From NCBI GenBank assembly GCA_946887045.1, contig CAMPKC010000018.1, positions 13,033 through 77,032 on the forward strand: DNA of 64,000 nt. The letters run 5' to 3'. Origin of the DNA: an uncultured Sphingobacteriaceae bacterium. GTDB lineage: Bacteria; Bacteroidota; Bacteroidia; Sphingobacteriales; Sphingobacteriaceae. Position 1 is the stretch's first letter, and every line of letters starts with the position of its first letter. This document shows positions 27,479 to 35,856 of the stretch, in pieces. The notes beneath the pieces are model-generated. The model did not search any database. It was not told the DNA's origin and saw nothing but the letters and a program-made list of their open reading frames with translations. The position numbers and the translations under genes were made by a program.

Positions 27479-28038
27479 CGCTTTTTAGAGGCGGCGGGAA
27501 ACTTCATTCTATAATCTACTTTAACAGCACCCCTCGATATTGAATCAAGTTTGCTTTTTAACATCGCTCGTCTAAGCGGGCTCAATTTATCAGTAAATAG
27601 TTTTCCTTCAATGTGGTCGTATTCGTGTTGGATAACACGTGCTTTAAAGCCTGAAAAAGTTTCTGTATGCTGATTCCAGTTTTCGTCGAAATAAGAAATA
27701 GTTACTTTTTGATTCCGGCTAATGTCTTCCCTGATATCAGGAATACTTAAACATCCTTCATTAAAGTTCCATTTCTCTCCCTCTTCATTTAGAATTTGCG
27801 CGTTGATAAATACCTTTTTGAAATCTTTAAGTTCAGGCTCATCTTTGTCGCTTAAGTCGATTACAAAAAGACGAATAGAAAGACCGATTTGGGGCGCAGC
27901 AATTCCTACGCCGCTTGCATTATACATCGTGTCGAACATGTTTTCAATCAGGCCGGACAGGTTAGGATAGTCTTGCGTAATATCTACTGCCTTTTTTCTT
28001 AAAACCGGATCTCCGTATGCTATAATCGGTAACTTCAT
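27475..28038 (-). CDS. def: Peptide deformylase
   Basis: 187 aa. Removes the formyl group from new protein N-termini. All three family motifs are seen: GVGIAAPQIG (motif 1), EGCLSIP (motif 2 with the metal-binding Cys), QHEYDHIEG (motif 3, HExxH metal site). Predicted minus-strand operon partner of the M16 peptidase. Confidence 0.96.
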   Translation of the reverse strand: MKLPIIAYGDPVLRKKAVDITQDYPNLSGLIENMFDTMYNASGVGIAAPQIGLSIRLFVIDLSDKDEPELKDFKKVFINAQILNEEGEKWNFNEGCLSIPDIREDISRNQKVTISYFDENWNQHTETFSGFKARVIQHEYDHIEGKLFTDKLSPLRRAMLKSKLDSISRGAVKVDYRMKFPAASKKR

Positions 28039-28094
28039 TGTGCAAAAATAAATAAATAAGGGGGGATTAGGAATATCTCCAATCGATTTAAACG

Positions 28095-29324
28095 CTATTC
28101 TGACGGTTCGAACACCAACGATGTAAGCTGTGCAGGTTCGAAAATCTCATTCGCAATTTCAAGCACCTGTTCTGCGGTGACTGCATTTACTTTGGCATAC
28201 ATCTCCTCAAGTGTATCCGCCTTTCCATAATCGGTTAAGCTTTTGGTCATCGAAATTATTAAACCAATCCTGTTTTCTTCTCCCAGGGCAATCAAACCTG
28301 TGAATTTTTGCTTGGCCTGACGCAGGGCGATTGGTGATAATTTGTTTTCCCGAAGTTTTTTCAGTTCCTTGTGAACAAGTGATAATGCTCTCTTTGATTT
28401 TTCCGCATCTGTTCCAAAATAAATGGAAAAAATGCCGGTATCGCTGAAGCCGGTATAGTTCGACTCGATCGTATACGCTATCCCATATTTCTCCCGGATC
28501 TGCATATTCAGCCTTGAACTCATGCCTGTTCCGCCCAAAAGATTGTTGAGTAACATCAAACCAGTTTTGTATTCGTGATGAATGGAATAAGCTTTATTGC
28601 CAATTACGCAATGTGTCTGGCCGATTGATTTTTCAATTCTGCTTTCTGAAGGTTTATTGCCTTTGAAAGGATCTCGGCTTAAATTTATTTTCCTTTCGGG
28701 AATGTCTGAATAAGTCTTTGTAAAAACTTTGCAGAGCTTTTTGAAATCATAGTTTCCCAGAACGCCAATCACGATTTCGTGGGTGTTGTAGTTATTATTT
28801 AAAAAATCCAGAATATCGGGACGTTCCAACGCTTTAACGGTATCATTTGTGCCCAGGATATTTCTCCCTAAAGAATGGCCCGCGAACAGAATATCTTCAA
28901 AGTCGTCTTGGATAGCTTCTTCGGGCTGATCCTGGTAAGACGCGATTTCATCAAGAATTACGCTTCTCTCTTTTTCGAGTTCCTCCTCAGGAAACACAGA
29001 GTGAAAAACCAGATCTTGGAAAAGTTCCAAAGCTCTTTCGAGGTACGGATTTAAAAACGAAGCATGCAGGCAAGTGTACTCCTTGGTGGTGTAGGCGTTT
29101 AAATCGCCTCCTACAAGTTCAAGACGGTTCAGAATCTGCGTTGTGCTTCGCTTTGCGGTTCTTTTAAATAATAAGTGCTCGATAAAATGAGCAAGGCCGT
29201 CTTTTCCATGCTTCTCATCCCGCGAGCCGGCATTTATAATGATGCAGGAGTGCGATAGTAGAGAAGTTGTGGGTTTATGTAAAAGGCGTATGCCGTTAGG
29301 CAGGGTAAAAACCTGATAATCCAT
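28095..29324 (-). CDS. M16-family zinc peptidase
   Basis: 409 aa, a two-lobed processing-peptidase-type protein. The N-terminal lobe has the inverted zinc motif HFIEH (HxxEH, ~48-52) in the block DGLAHFIEHLLFKRTAKR and a downstream Glu in the ELVGGDLNAYTTKEYT region; the C-terminal lobe is the usual inactive half with LLNNLLGGTGMSSRLNMQIREKYGIAYTI. Start taken at ATG 29324 (MDYQVFTLPNGIRLL); the further-upstream reading is not conserved-looking. No signal peptide, so cytoplasmic. Precedes def. Confidence 0.9.
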   Translation of the reverse strand: MDYQVFTLPNGIRLLHKPTTSLLSHSCIIINAGSRDEKHGKDGLAHFIEHLLFKRTAKRSTTQILNRLELVGGDLNAYTTKEYTCLHASFLNPYLERALELFQDLVFHSVFPEEELEKERSVILDEIASYQDQPEEAIQDDFEDILFAGHSLGRNILGTNDTVKALERPDILDFLNNNYNTHEIVIGVLGNYDFKKLCKVFTKTYSDIPERKINLSRDPFKGNKPSESRIEKSIGQTHCVIGNKAYSIHHEYKTGLMLLNNLLGGTGMSSRLNMQIREKYGIAYTIESNYTGFSDTGIFSIYFGTDAEKSKRALSLVHKELKKLRENKLSPIALRQAKQKFTGLIALGEENRIGLIISMTKSLTDYGKADTLEEMYAKVNAVTAEQVLEIANEIFEPAQLTSLVFEPSE

Positions 29325-29392
29325 TAAGGGTACAAGATATATATTATAGCCCAATGGGTAAAACCATGAGTGTTTATTTTCATCAGATTATA

Positions 29393-29420
29393 TTTGAGAT
29401 GTGAGAGTTCAGATTTGAGA
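29393..29420 (-). repeat. Heptamer tandem array upstream of the M16 peptidase gene
   Basis: On the plus strand reads TTTGAGA, TGTGAGA, GTTCAGA, TTTGAGA; on the minus strand this is TCTCAAA, TCTGAAC, TCTCACA, TCTCAAA. Same heptamer and same orientation relative to the downstream gene as the array at 18241-18271. Confidence 0.75.
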
Positions 29421-29521
29421 GCCTGACTATTTTCATAGCTTTTGTCTTTTTAAAAGATGATGAAGATTTATCTGAATATAAGTTCATTTCGTTTGAAAGC
29501 GGAAAGCTCATGTATCTTTCA

Positions 29522-30157
29522 TTATTCTTTCAGCTTTAATTTGCATTCCCGCTTAAACGCCTCGAATCTCGGCATTGATACCCCTCTTATGTATGAATTT
29601 CCTGGATTGGAAGCTGCATAGTTCTGATGATATTCTTCTGCCCGGTAAAATGTTTTTAGCCGGGCCACCTCGGTTACTATAGGTTTTTTGAATGCGGGAG
29701 TCCATTTCATAATGGCTTTTCTAACCAGTTCTTCCTCGGCAGGTGTGTTATAAAATATGGCAGAACGATAAGATGTTCCAATATCTGGTCCCTGGCGATT
29801 TAAGGTAGTAGGATCGTGTGAGGTGAAAAACGCGTCCAATAAATCCGAATATGAAATAACTTTCGGATTGTAGTATACCATAATCGCTTCCGCGTGCCCG
29901 GTTGTTTCTGCACATACCTGTTCGTATGTTGGGTTTTTTAAATGTCCGCCGGTATAGCCAGACACAGCTGAATCGACACCGGCAATTTCTTCAAAAATAT
30001 GTTCGGAACACCAAAAACACCCTTCGGCGAAAACTGCAATTGCCTTTCCGGGGGGGGCGGCTGTTTTTACTGCATCAGTTTTGTGCTGACCTGCAAGATT
30101 ACAGGAGAAAAGAAAAGATGCACTAAAAAGGATATAGAATATTGATCTCAATTTCAT
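29522..30157 (-). CDS. msrA: Peptide methionine sulfoxide reductase MsrA, lipoprotein form
   Basis: 211 aa. Reduces methionine-S-sulfoxide in oxidised proteins. The catalytic motif GCFWC is at residues ~46-50, followed by SGYTGGHLKNPTYEQVCAETTGHAEA. The N-terminus ends in LFSC, a lipobox, so the enzyme should be anchored in the periplasm or outer membrane rather than cytoplasmic. Monocistronic as far as can be seen. Confidence 0.94.
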   Translation of the reverse strand: MKLRSIFYILFSASFLFSCNLAGQHKTDAVKTAAPPGKAIAVFAEGCFWCSEHIFEEIAGVDSAVSGYTGGHLKNPTYEQVCAETTGHAEAIMVYYNPKVISYSDLLDAFFTSHDPTTLNRQGPDIGTSYRSAIFYNTPAEEELVRKAIMKWTPAFKKPIVTEVARLKTFYRAEEYHQNYAASNPGNSYIRGVSMPRFEAFKRECKLKLKE

Positions 30158-30280
30158 GATGGGTACAATTAGTATTATTAATGTACGAGATTGATTTGAA
30201 ATCCGATCTTTATAAACTGGTTATTTTTCTGCTTAGTATCAAGGGGAGTGTAGTGTCTGAGAAAGTTTATGTTTATGGAA

Positions 30281-30658
30281 TTAAAATTGAACATTTGAAT
30301 TTGAAAGCTGTCTTTCAATTCTGTTTAAAAGAGTCATCTCATCAAATGGTTTCGCTACAACATCATTTGCACCCACGTCGAGAATGGCATTGTAAACATC
30401 AGGAACACCCGAAAGCATGATTACAGGAATATGGCGAGTTGTGGGGTCATCCTTGATTGATCTGCAAATATCTCTGCCATCTAAATTATCCAAAATAACA
30501 TCCAGAAGAATTATATCAGGATTAAAATCGTGAATAGTATTAAATATATTTGCACCTGTTGCCGAGCTTTGAACTTTAAAGCCTGCATTTGTTAAAAGTA
30601 GTTCTAATGTTTCCCGGACGTTATCCTCGTCTTCTACTATGATTACCCTTCTATCCAT
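30281..30658 (-). CDS. Single-domain response regulator (CheY-like)
   Basis: 125 aa receiver domain with no output domain. Acidic pocket EDEDN at the N-terminus, phospho-acceptor Asp in IILLDVILDN, Thr/Ser switch region MLSGVP and conserved Lys in VAKPFDEM. Start placed at ATG 30658 (MDRRVIIVEDEDN); a longer in-frame reading lacks homology. No kinase gene is adjacent, so it is an orphan; two other single receivers occur in this window (55981-56385, 63576-63938). Confidence 0.88.
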   Translation of the reverse strand: MDRRVIIVEDEDNVRETLELLLTNAGFKVQSSATGANIFNTIHDFNPDIILLDVILDNLDGRDICRSIKDDPTTRHIPVIMLSGVPDVYNAILDVGANDVVAKPFDEMTLLNRIERQLSNSNVQF

Positions 30659-30731
30659 TTTGTAAAGCGTTAATTGATAATAATTACAAAATGGAGATAG
30701 ACTTGTTTCGGAAAATGTAAAAATGTTGAGA

Positions 30732-30938
30732 TCAAATAAAGATATCAACGGCAATTTCCAAATTCCAGGTAAATCCTAAGGCATTCTTGCGTTTAATCGC
30801 CCGAAGTTTTATTTTTTTGTTATTTATACGAGCATATTTACTAATCGAAGCTATTCGGTCGGACTTAGCTTCAGGAAGTATTGTTAGAAAATAGCCAAGT
30901 ACATCATCGAGGTTATTATATTGTTGTATCTGCTGCAT
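30732..30938 (-). CDS. Small hypothetical protein, 68 aa
   Basis: Not recognised. Contains a short helical N-terminus (QQIQQYNNLDDVLGYFLTILPEA) and a basic central part (RINNKKIKLRAIKRKN), ending in IAVDIFI. It lies upstream of the response regulator with a 73-nt gap on the same strand, so it may be cotranscribed. Start taken at ATG 30938; the TTG further up adds seven residues. Confidence 0.45.
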   Translation of the reverse strand: MQQIQQYNNLDDVLGYFLTILPEAKSDRIASISKYARINNKKIKLRAIKRKNALGFTWNLEIAVDIFI

Positions 30939-31076
30939 GATAAATAAATCTTTCTCCAAATTTAGCTGACGGCTTTTAACAGGGAATTACTTTAGTATAA
31001 AGGTTTTGTTAAAGTCTATCTTAGCCACTTTTCTGTTAATGATGCATTTTTTGTTACTTTGGAAAAAAATCAAACA

Positions 31077-31517
31077 ATGTATTCATTTTTATTAGAAGCA
31101 CACTCGGGTTTAAGGTATGTGGTAATGTTACTGCTTATCGTAGCTGTCATTCTTAGTTTAACAGGATGGTTTGGCAATAAAACGTTTACCGCAGGTAATA
31201 AACGGGTAAACCTTTTTACTTTGATAAGCACCCATATTCAGTTTGTAATAGGTCTTATCTTATATTTTGTTAGTCCGTATGTAAAAACAGGCGACATGGG
31301 CACTGCGATGAAAGATGCTACTTTACGTTACTGGACGGTTGAACATATTTTGATGATGCTTATTGCAGTCGTGTTAATTACTGTAGGTTATTCTAAATCT
31401 AAAAAGCTTTTGAGCGACGTTGCAAAGCACAAAACCGTAGCGATTTTTTATAGTCTGGCATTTATAATTATCGTCGTTGCTATTGTTTTAAGCGGAAGAC
31501 CGTTGATCGGTAGATAA
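31077..31517 (+). CDS. Four-helix membrane protein, cytochrome-b-like
   Basis: 146 aa with four membrane helices. His residues in LEAHSGLRYVV (helix 1), ISTHIQFVIGL (helix 2), VEHILMM (helix 3) and HKTVAIFYSLAFI (before helix 4) are in positions that could ligate heme, as in small cytochrome-b/CopD-like proteins of Bacteroidota. Start set at ATG 31077, not the TTG six codons earlier. Heme binding is inference. Upstream of the trp leader but with its own probable promoter-like TTACTTTG at 31054-31061. Confidence 0.65.
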   Translation: MYSFLLEAHSGLRYVVMLLLIVAVILSLTGWFGNKTFTAGNKRVNLFTLISTHIQFVIGLILYFVSPYVKTGDMGTAMKDATLRYWTVEHILMMLIAVVLITVGYSKSKKLLSDVAKHKTVAIFYSLAFIIIVVAIVLSGRPLIGR

Positions 31518-31534
31518 GATAATTGATAAAACTA

Positions 31535-31564
31535 TTGACAGTTATGAATTTCTTTCTATTTTTG
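31535..31564 (+). promoter_or_regulatory. Promoter of the trp leader/operon
   Basis: TTG at 31535-31537 and the exact -7 box TATTTTTG at 31557-31564 are 19 nt apart, an excellent Bacteroidota promoter. Predicted start of transcription is near 31571, at the start of the leader peptide. Confidence 0.8.
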
Positions 31565-31569
31565 TTCAA

Positions 31570-31629
31570 ATGATGATTTTGAAACATACAAAGATTTGGT
31601 GGTGGCTGGAGTCAACTCGCGTCTGGTGA
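31570..31629 (+). CDS. trpL: trp leader peptide MMILKHTKIWWWLESTRVW
   Basis: A 19-codon ORF with three consecutive Trp codons (codons 10-12, 31597-31605) and a fourth at codon 19, immediately before the stop. Four Trp in 19 residues is far above chance, and the ORF sits between a strong promoter and a strong terminator upstream of trpE. It works as a tryptophan sensor by ribosome stalling, by analogy with E. coli trpL. A second Met codon follows the first, so either could initiate; the message is nearly leaderless. It was too short for automatic ORF calling. Confidence 0.88.
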   Translation: MMILKHTKIWWWLESTRVW

Positions 31630-31703
31630 AGGTATGTTTCGTATTTGAAAATAAATAAACGACATTATATATCAACCCGACGCTAAACCGTCGGGTTTTT
31701 TTT
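31620..31703 (+). promoter_or_regulatory. trp attenuator: antiterminator segment and terminator
   Basis: Terminator: AACCCGACG (31674-31682), loop CTAAAC, CGTCGGGTT (31689-31697), T run 31696-31703. Antiterminator: CGTCTGGT (31620-31627), lying over the last leader codons, can pair with ACCCGACG (31675-31682) in 7 of 8 positions. A ribosome stalled at the Trp triplet would leave this segment free (readthrough); one reaching the stop would cover it (termination). The mechanism is inferred from complementarity. Confidence 0.8.
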
Positions 31704-31741
31704 GGTCTAATCTGCCCTTATCACAGGCTATATTTTATTAT

Positions 31742-33166
31742 ATGCATACTTTACATACTTCGTTTAAAAAGTTACTTGCAGATACAACTACTCCAGTGAG
31801 TATTTATCTGCGAATGCGGGATGTTTTTCCGAATAGCATCCTTCTGGAAAGCTCGGATTATCATAGCCGTGAAAATAGCATGAGCTATGTCTGCTGCGAT
31901 CCGATAGCAGGTATCAGTCTTAATGAAAATGTTTTATCTACTTATTTCCCAAATGGAAAAAGGGAGACTATACTAGCCGAAAATGTAGATTTGCTGGAGG
32001 AAGTAACTAAATTCAGAAGCAGTTTTACATCTACCGAAGAAACCACATTTAAGTTCATTTCAAACGGATTGTTTGGGTATTTCACCTTTGAAAGCATTGA
32101 GCATTATGAAGATATAAAATTGCAGACAGATCGCTCCGGTCCGCGAAACATTCCTTTATTGCAGTACCACGTTTATCGTTATGTTATTGCTATAGATCAT
32201 TTTAAAAATGAGTTGTACCTTTTTGAGCACCGGGCAGATGCTAAGGAAGAATCGGGGATAGAACGAATTCAATATTTGATTCAGAATAAGGATTTTCCTG
32301 AGTATCGGTTTGAGGCCTCGGGCGATGAGAGTTCTAATTTTACTGATGAAGCTTTTATAAAGGTTATTGAAGATTTAAAAAAGCACATCTATCGCGGCGA
32401 CGTTTTCCAGATAGTGCCTTCAAGAGCTTTCTCACAATCGTTCCAGGGCGACGAGTTCAACGTTTATAGGGCCTTGCGATCTATCAACCCATCCCCTTAT
32501 CTGTTTTACTTTGATTATGGTGATTTTAAGCTATTTGGCTCCTCTCCCGAAGCTCAGCTGACTATCAAAAATAACGAGGCCACAATCTATCCTATTGCCG
32601 GGACATTTAGACGTACCGGAAATGATTTGCTTGATGCCGAATTAGCTGAAAAATTGGAAAACGACCCTAAAGAAAGCGCTGAACATGTAATGCTGGTAGA
32701 CTTAGCCAGGAATGATCTGAGCAGGCACTGCAAAAATGTGGAGGTGAAGGCATTTAAAGAAGTTCAATACTATTCACATATCATCCACCTTGTATCTAAG
32801 GTCACCGGAAAATTAAAAGAAGGCACTGATCCTTTTTACGTGGTTGGCGATACATTTCCGGCAGGAACATTGAGCGGTGCACCAAAATATATGGCAATGA
32901 CTTTAATTGACCGCTTTGAAAACGGTCCGCGTGGTTTTTACAGTGGCGCCATTGGCTTTATGGGCTTTAACGGCGACTTTAATCACGCCATAATGATTCG
33001 ATCATTTATGAGCCGGAATAATGTTTTACATTATCAGGCAGGCGCGGGAATTGTTGCCGATTCGAATCCGCAAAGCGAATTGGCCGAGGTAAATAATAAA
33101 ATTATGGCTTTGCGTATGGCTATAAAACTGGCAGAAACAATAGTACCAACTTTTGAAAAGGCTTAA
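31742..33166 (+). CDS. trpE: Anthranilate synthase component I
   Basis: 474 aa. Converts chorismate to anthranilate with ammonia from TrpG. The N-terminal region carries LLESSDYHSR (~28-37), matching the LLES feedback-inhibition motif for Trp binding. The C-terminal chorismate-binding domain has YRGDVFQIVPSRAF, FGSSPEAQLTI, PIAGTFRRTG, HVMLVDLARNDL and FPAGTLSGAPKYMAM. Controlled by the leader upstream; stop codon 1 nt before trpG. Confidence 0.96.
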   Translation: MHTLHTSFKKLLADTTTPVSIYLRMRDVFPNSILLESSDYHSRENSMSYVCCDPIAGISLNENVLSTYFPNGKRETILAENVDLLEEVTKFRSSFTSTEETTFKFISNGLFGYFTFESIEHYEDIKLQTDRSGPRNIPLLQYHVYRYVIAIDHFKNELYLFEHRADAKEESGIERIQYLIQNKDFPEYRFEASGDESSNFTDEAFIKVIEDLKKHIYRGDVFQIVPSRAFSQSFQGDEFNVYRALRSINPSPYLFYFDYGDFKLFGSSPEAQLTIKNNEATIYPIAGTFRRTGNDLLDAELAEKLENDPKESAEHVMLVDLARNDLSRHCKNVEVKAFKEVQYYSHIIHLVSKVTGKLKEGTDPFYVVGDTFPAGTLSGAPKYMAMTLIDRFENGPRGFYSGAIGFMGFNGDFNHAIMIRSFMSRNNVLHYQAGAGIVADSNPQSELAEVNNKIMALRMAIKLAETIVPTFEKA

Positions 33167-33167
33167 A

Positions 33168-33743
33168 ATGAAGATATTAGTAATAGATAATTACGATTCC
33201 TTTACCTTTAATCTGGTTCATTTATTAAATGAGTGCGGATATGAACCTACGGTTTGGAGAAATGATAAATTTGAATTGGGGGATATAGAATCGTTCGATA
33301 AGATTTTATTGTCACCCGGTCCGGGAATACCATCTGAGGCGGGTTTGTTATTAGACGTAATAAAAACGTATTCACCCACCAAGAGTATTTTAGGTGTGTG
33401 TTTGGGCGTGCAGGCTATTGCCGAAGTGTTTGGCGGAAGTTTATACAACCTTTCATATCCCGTGCACGGCAGGGCGACAGCTATGCAGGTTTTAGATGAG
33501 GATGAAATTTTATTTGATGAGTTGCCAAGAACATTTAATGTGGGCAGATATCACTCCTGGGCGGTAAGTCGTGAAGGGCTGCCGGAGGATCTGATTATAA
33601 CAGCTAAAGATACAGAAGGAGTTATCATGGGGTTGCGCCATAGAAAGTATGATGTGCGCGGAGTGCAGTTCCATCCAGAATCTGTTTTAACAGAGAATGG
33701 AAAGCAAATGATAAGTAATTGGTTAAACACCCCTGCTAAATAA
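33168..33743 (+). CDS. trpG: Anthranilate synthase component II (glutamine amidotransferase)
   Basis: 191 aa. Hydrolyses glutamine to supply ammonia to TrpE. Visible: ILVIDNYDSFTFNLVHLL, LLSPGPGIPSEAG, GVCLGVQAIAEVFGG with the nucleophilic Cys, and the His/Glu pair in GVQFHPESVLTENG. Start at ATG 33168, 1 nt after trpE stop; the longer reading is spurious. trpC follows with no gap. It may also serve 4-amino-4-deoxychorismate synthase, which cannot be decided. Confidence 0.95.
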   Translation: MKILVIDNYDSFTFNLVHLLNECGYEPTVWRNDKFELGDIESFDKILLSPGPGIPSEAGLLLDVIKTYSPTKSILGVCLGVQAIAEVFGGSLYNLSYPVHGRATAMQVLDEDEILFDELPRTFNVGRYHSWAVSREGLPEDLIITAKDTEGVIMGLRHRKYDVRGVQFHPESVLTENGKQMISNWLNTPAK

Positions 33744-34565
33744 ATGAACATGACAGCAAACACAGGGAGTACGATCCTTGATAAAATTGTTAAGCATAAA
33801 TTAAAGGAGATTGCCGACGCCCGGTCACGGGTTTCGATTAGTCGCTTAGAGGAGGATGAGTTGTTTCACCGCGAATGTTATTCTATGAAGGAATTCATGC
33901 TGTCGCCAAAAAGAACAGGTATCATTGCCGAATTTAAAAGGGCTTCTCCTTCAAAGGGAATTATCAATAATAAAGTTAGTGCCGCAACAGTAACAAAGGC
34001 TTATGCAGACGCGGGAGCATCAGCGTTGTCGGTTTTAACCGATTCGCAGTTCTTTGGCGGCAGAATCAGTGACTTGCTGCAGGCTAGAGCTGCCAACACT
34101 GTGCCGGTATTGCGCAAAGAGTTTATCTTGGATGAGTATCAGATCATTGAGGCTAAAGCAATTGGCGCGGATATTATATTGTTAATCGCGGCTATTTTAG
34201 ATCCAAAAACTATTGAAACGTTTGCTCGTTTGGCAAAGAATTTGGGAATGAGTGTTTTGCTGGAAGTCCATAATCAGCAAGAGCTGGAACGAAGTCTTTG
34301 CGATGATTTGGACGCCGTTGGTGTAAACAATAGAAATCTGGCGGATTTTTCTGTTTCCCTACAGCATTCCTATGATTTGGTGAATCAGATTCCTGATCAG
34401 TTTCTTAAGATTTCTGAAAGCGGGATCAGCAATCCAAACACAATTCACGAATTAAAAAAAGCTGGATTTAATGGCTTTTTAATCGGTGAGAACTTTATGA
34501 AGGAGGAGGATCCTGGTAAGGCAATGAAGGATTTTGTTGCACAGCTAAAAAATCTTCAACAATAA
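33744..34565 (+). CDS. trpC: Indole-3-glycerol phosphate synthase
   Basis: 273 aa, stand-alone TrpC. Forms indole-3-glycerol phosphate. Visible: IIAEFKRASPSKG (with catalytic Lys), ASALSVLTDSQFFGG, VLRKEFILDEYQIIEAKAIGADIILLI, LLEVHNQQEL, VGVNNRNLADF and SESGISN. The gene begins directly at the end of trpG. trpD, normally between trpG and trpC, is absent, and no trpF/B/A follows; these must lie elsewhere in the genome. Confidence 0.95.
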   Translation: MNMTANTGSTILDKIVKHKLKEIADARSRVSISRLEEDELFHRECYSMKEFMLSPKRTGIIAEFKRASPSKGIINNKVSAATVTKAYADAGASALSVLTDSQFFGGRISDLLQARAANTVPVLRKEFILDEYQIIEAKAIGADIILLIAAILDPKTIETFARLAKNLGMSVLLEVHNQQELERSLCDDLDAVGVNNRNLADFSVSLQHSYDLVNQIPDQFLKISESGISNPNTIHELKKAGFNGFLIGENFMKEEDPGKAMKDFVAQLKNLQQ

Positions 34566-34635
34566 AGTAAATCACTATTATTATTTTGTTGTTAGTTATA
34601 AGATCCCGCTAGGGGATAAACAAAAAAATTAAAGA

Positions 34636-35838
34636 ATGGGTAAGCAGAAATTCTTCGATACAGCTATTAAGCCGGAGCGTGCAGTTTTAGTGGGTATTAT
34701 AACTCCGAATGAAACGGAAGAAAAAGAGCGGGAGTATTTGGAGGAGCTGGAATTTCTGGTAGAAACAGCGGGCGGAATTACCGAAAAGACCTTCACCCAA
34801 AAAATGCAGCGTGCCGACAGAGCAACTTTTGTAGGGACCGGAAAACTCGAAGAAATTGCGGCATATGTAAAGTCTGAAGAGATTGACATTGTGGTTTTTG
34901 ATGACGAACTCAGCCCTTCTCAGCTTCGAAATATCGAACGTGAATTGCAGGTTAAAATACTTGATCGCAGCAATTTAATCCTTGATATTTTTGCTTCGAG
35001 GGCACAAACATCTCAGGCAAGAACGCAGGTAGAATTAGCGCAGCTACAATATTTATTGCCACGGTTAACACGTTTGTGGACTCACTTAGAGAGACAAAAA
35101 GGTGGAATCGGGATGCGTGGCCCGGGTGAAAGTCAGATCGAAACAGACAGACGGATTATTCAGGATAAGATCGCGTTATTAAAAGATCGGTTAAAAATAA
35201 TCGACAGGCAGAATGAAACGCAACGGAAAAACCGTGGTCAGTTAGTTAGGGTGGCATTAGTAGGTTATACTAACGTTGGTAAATCTACCATCATGAATAT
35301 GCTGTCAAAGTCGGATGTGTTTGCGGAGAATAAGTTATTTGCAACTTTGGATACCACGGTTCGGAAGGTTGTAATTGAAAATCTGCCTTTTCTACTTTCC
35401 GACACGGTAGGTTTTATCCGAAAATTGCCCCACCACTTAGTCGAATGTTTTAAGTCGACCCTGGACGAAGTCAGGGAAGCCGATATTTTGATTCATGTTG
35501 TTGATATTTCGCATCCGACTTTTGAAGATCAGATAAAAACAGTTAATGAAACCTTAAAGGATTTAGGCGTAGTTGATAAAGAAATAATAACGGTTTTTAA
35601 CAAGATTGATGCGTATAAGCCGGAGCACGATACTGAAACCGGTGTTAGCTTAAGCCTTGATGAATTCAAAAATAGCTGGATGGGAAAGCATAACAGTCCT
35701 GCCGTTTTTATTTCTGCAAAAAACAGAGAGAATGTGGATGAACTAAGAATTCTTTTATATTCAAAAGTTAAAAATATCCACCAGGAAAGATACCCTTACG
35801 ACGCTTTGTTGTATCCTGATATAGAAGGGGAAAACTAA
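34636..35838 (+). CDS. hflX: GTPase HflX
   Basis: 400 aa. Ribosome-splitting GTPase used in stress. N-terminal glycine-rich ATP/RNA-binding domain (GTGKLEEIAAYV; MRGPGESQIETDRR) is followed by the G domain: VGYTNVGKSTIMN (G1), DTVGFIRKLPHHLVECFKSTLDEVREAD (G3) and FNKIDA (G4). Separated from trpC by 70 nt containing ATCCC-GCTA-GGGGAT, a small hairpin (34604-34617); probably its own transcription unit or readthrough from trp. Confidence 0.95.
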   Translation: MGKQKFFDTAIKPERAVLVGIITPNETEEKEREYLEELEFLVETAGGITEKTFTQKMQRADRATFVGTGKLEEIAAYVKSEEIDIVVFDDELSPSQLRNIERELQVKILDRSNLILDIFASRAQTSQARTQVELAQLQYLLPRLTRLWTHLERQKGGIGMRGPGESQIETDRRIIQDKIALLKDRLKIIDRQNETQRKNRGQLVRVALVGYTNVGKSTIMNMLSKSDVFAENKLFATLDTTVRKVVIENLPFLLSDTVGFIRKLPHHLVECFKSTLDEVREADILIHVVDISHPTFEDQIKTVNETLKDLGVVDKEIITVFNKIDAYKPEHDTETGVSLSLDEFKNSWMGKHNSPAVFISAKNRENVDELRILLYSKVKNIHQERYPYDALLYPDIEGEN

Positions 35839-35856
35839 TTATATACTTAATTTCAT

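Noticed and set aside
30181..30420. 79-codon plus-strand frame opposite the response regulator
   Set aside because: Overlaps a well-supported receiver gene on the other strand.
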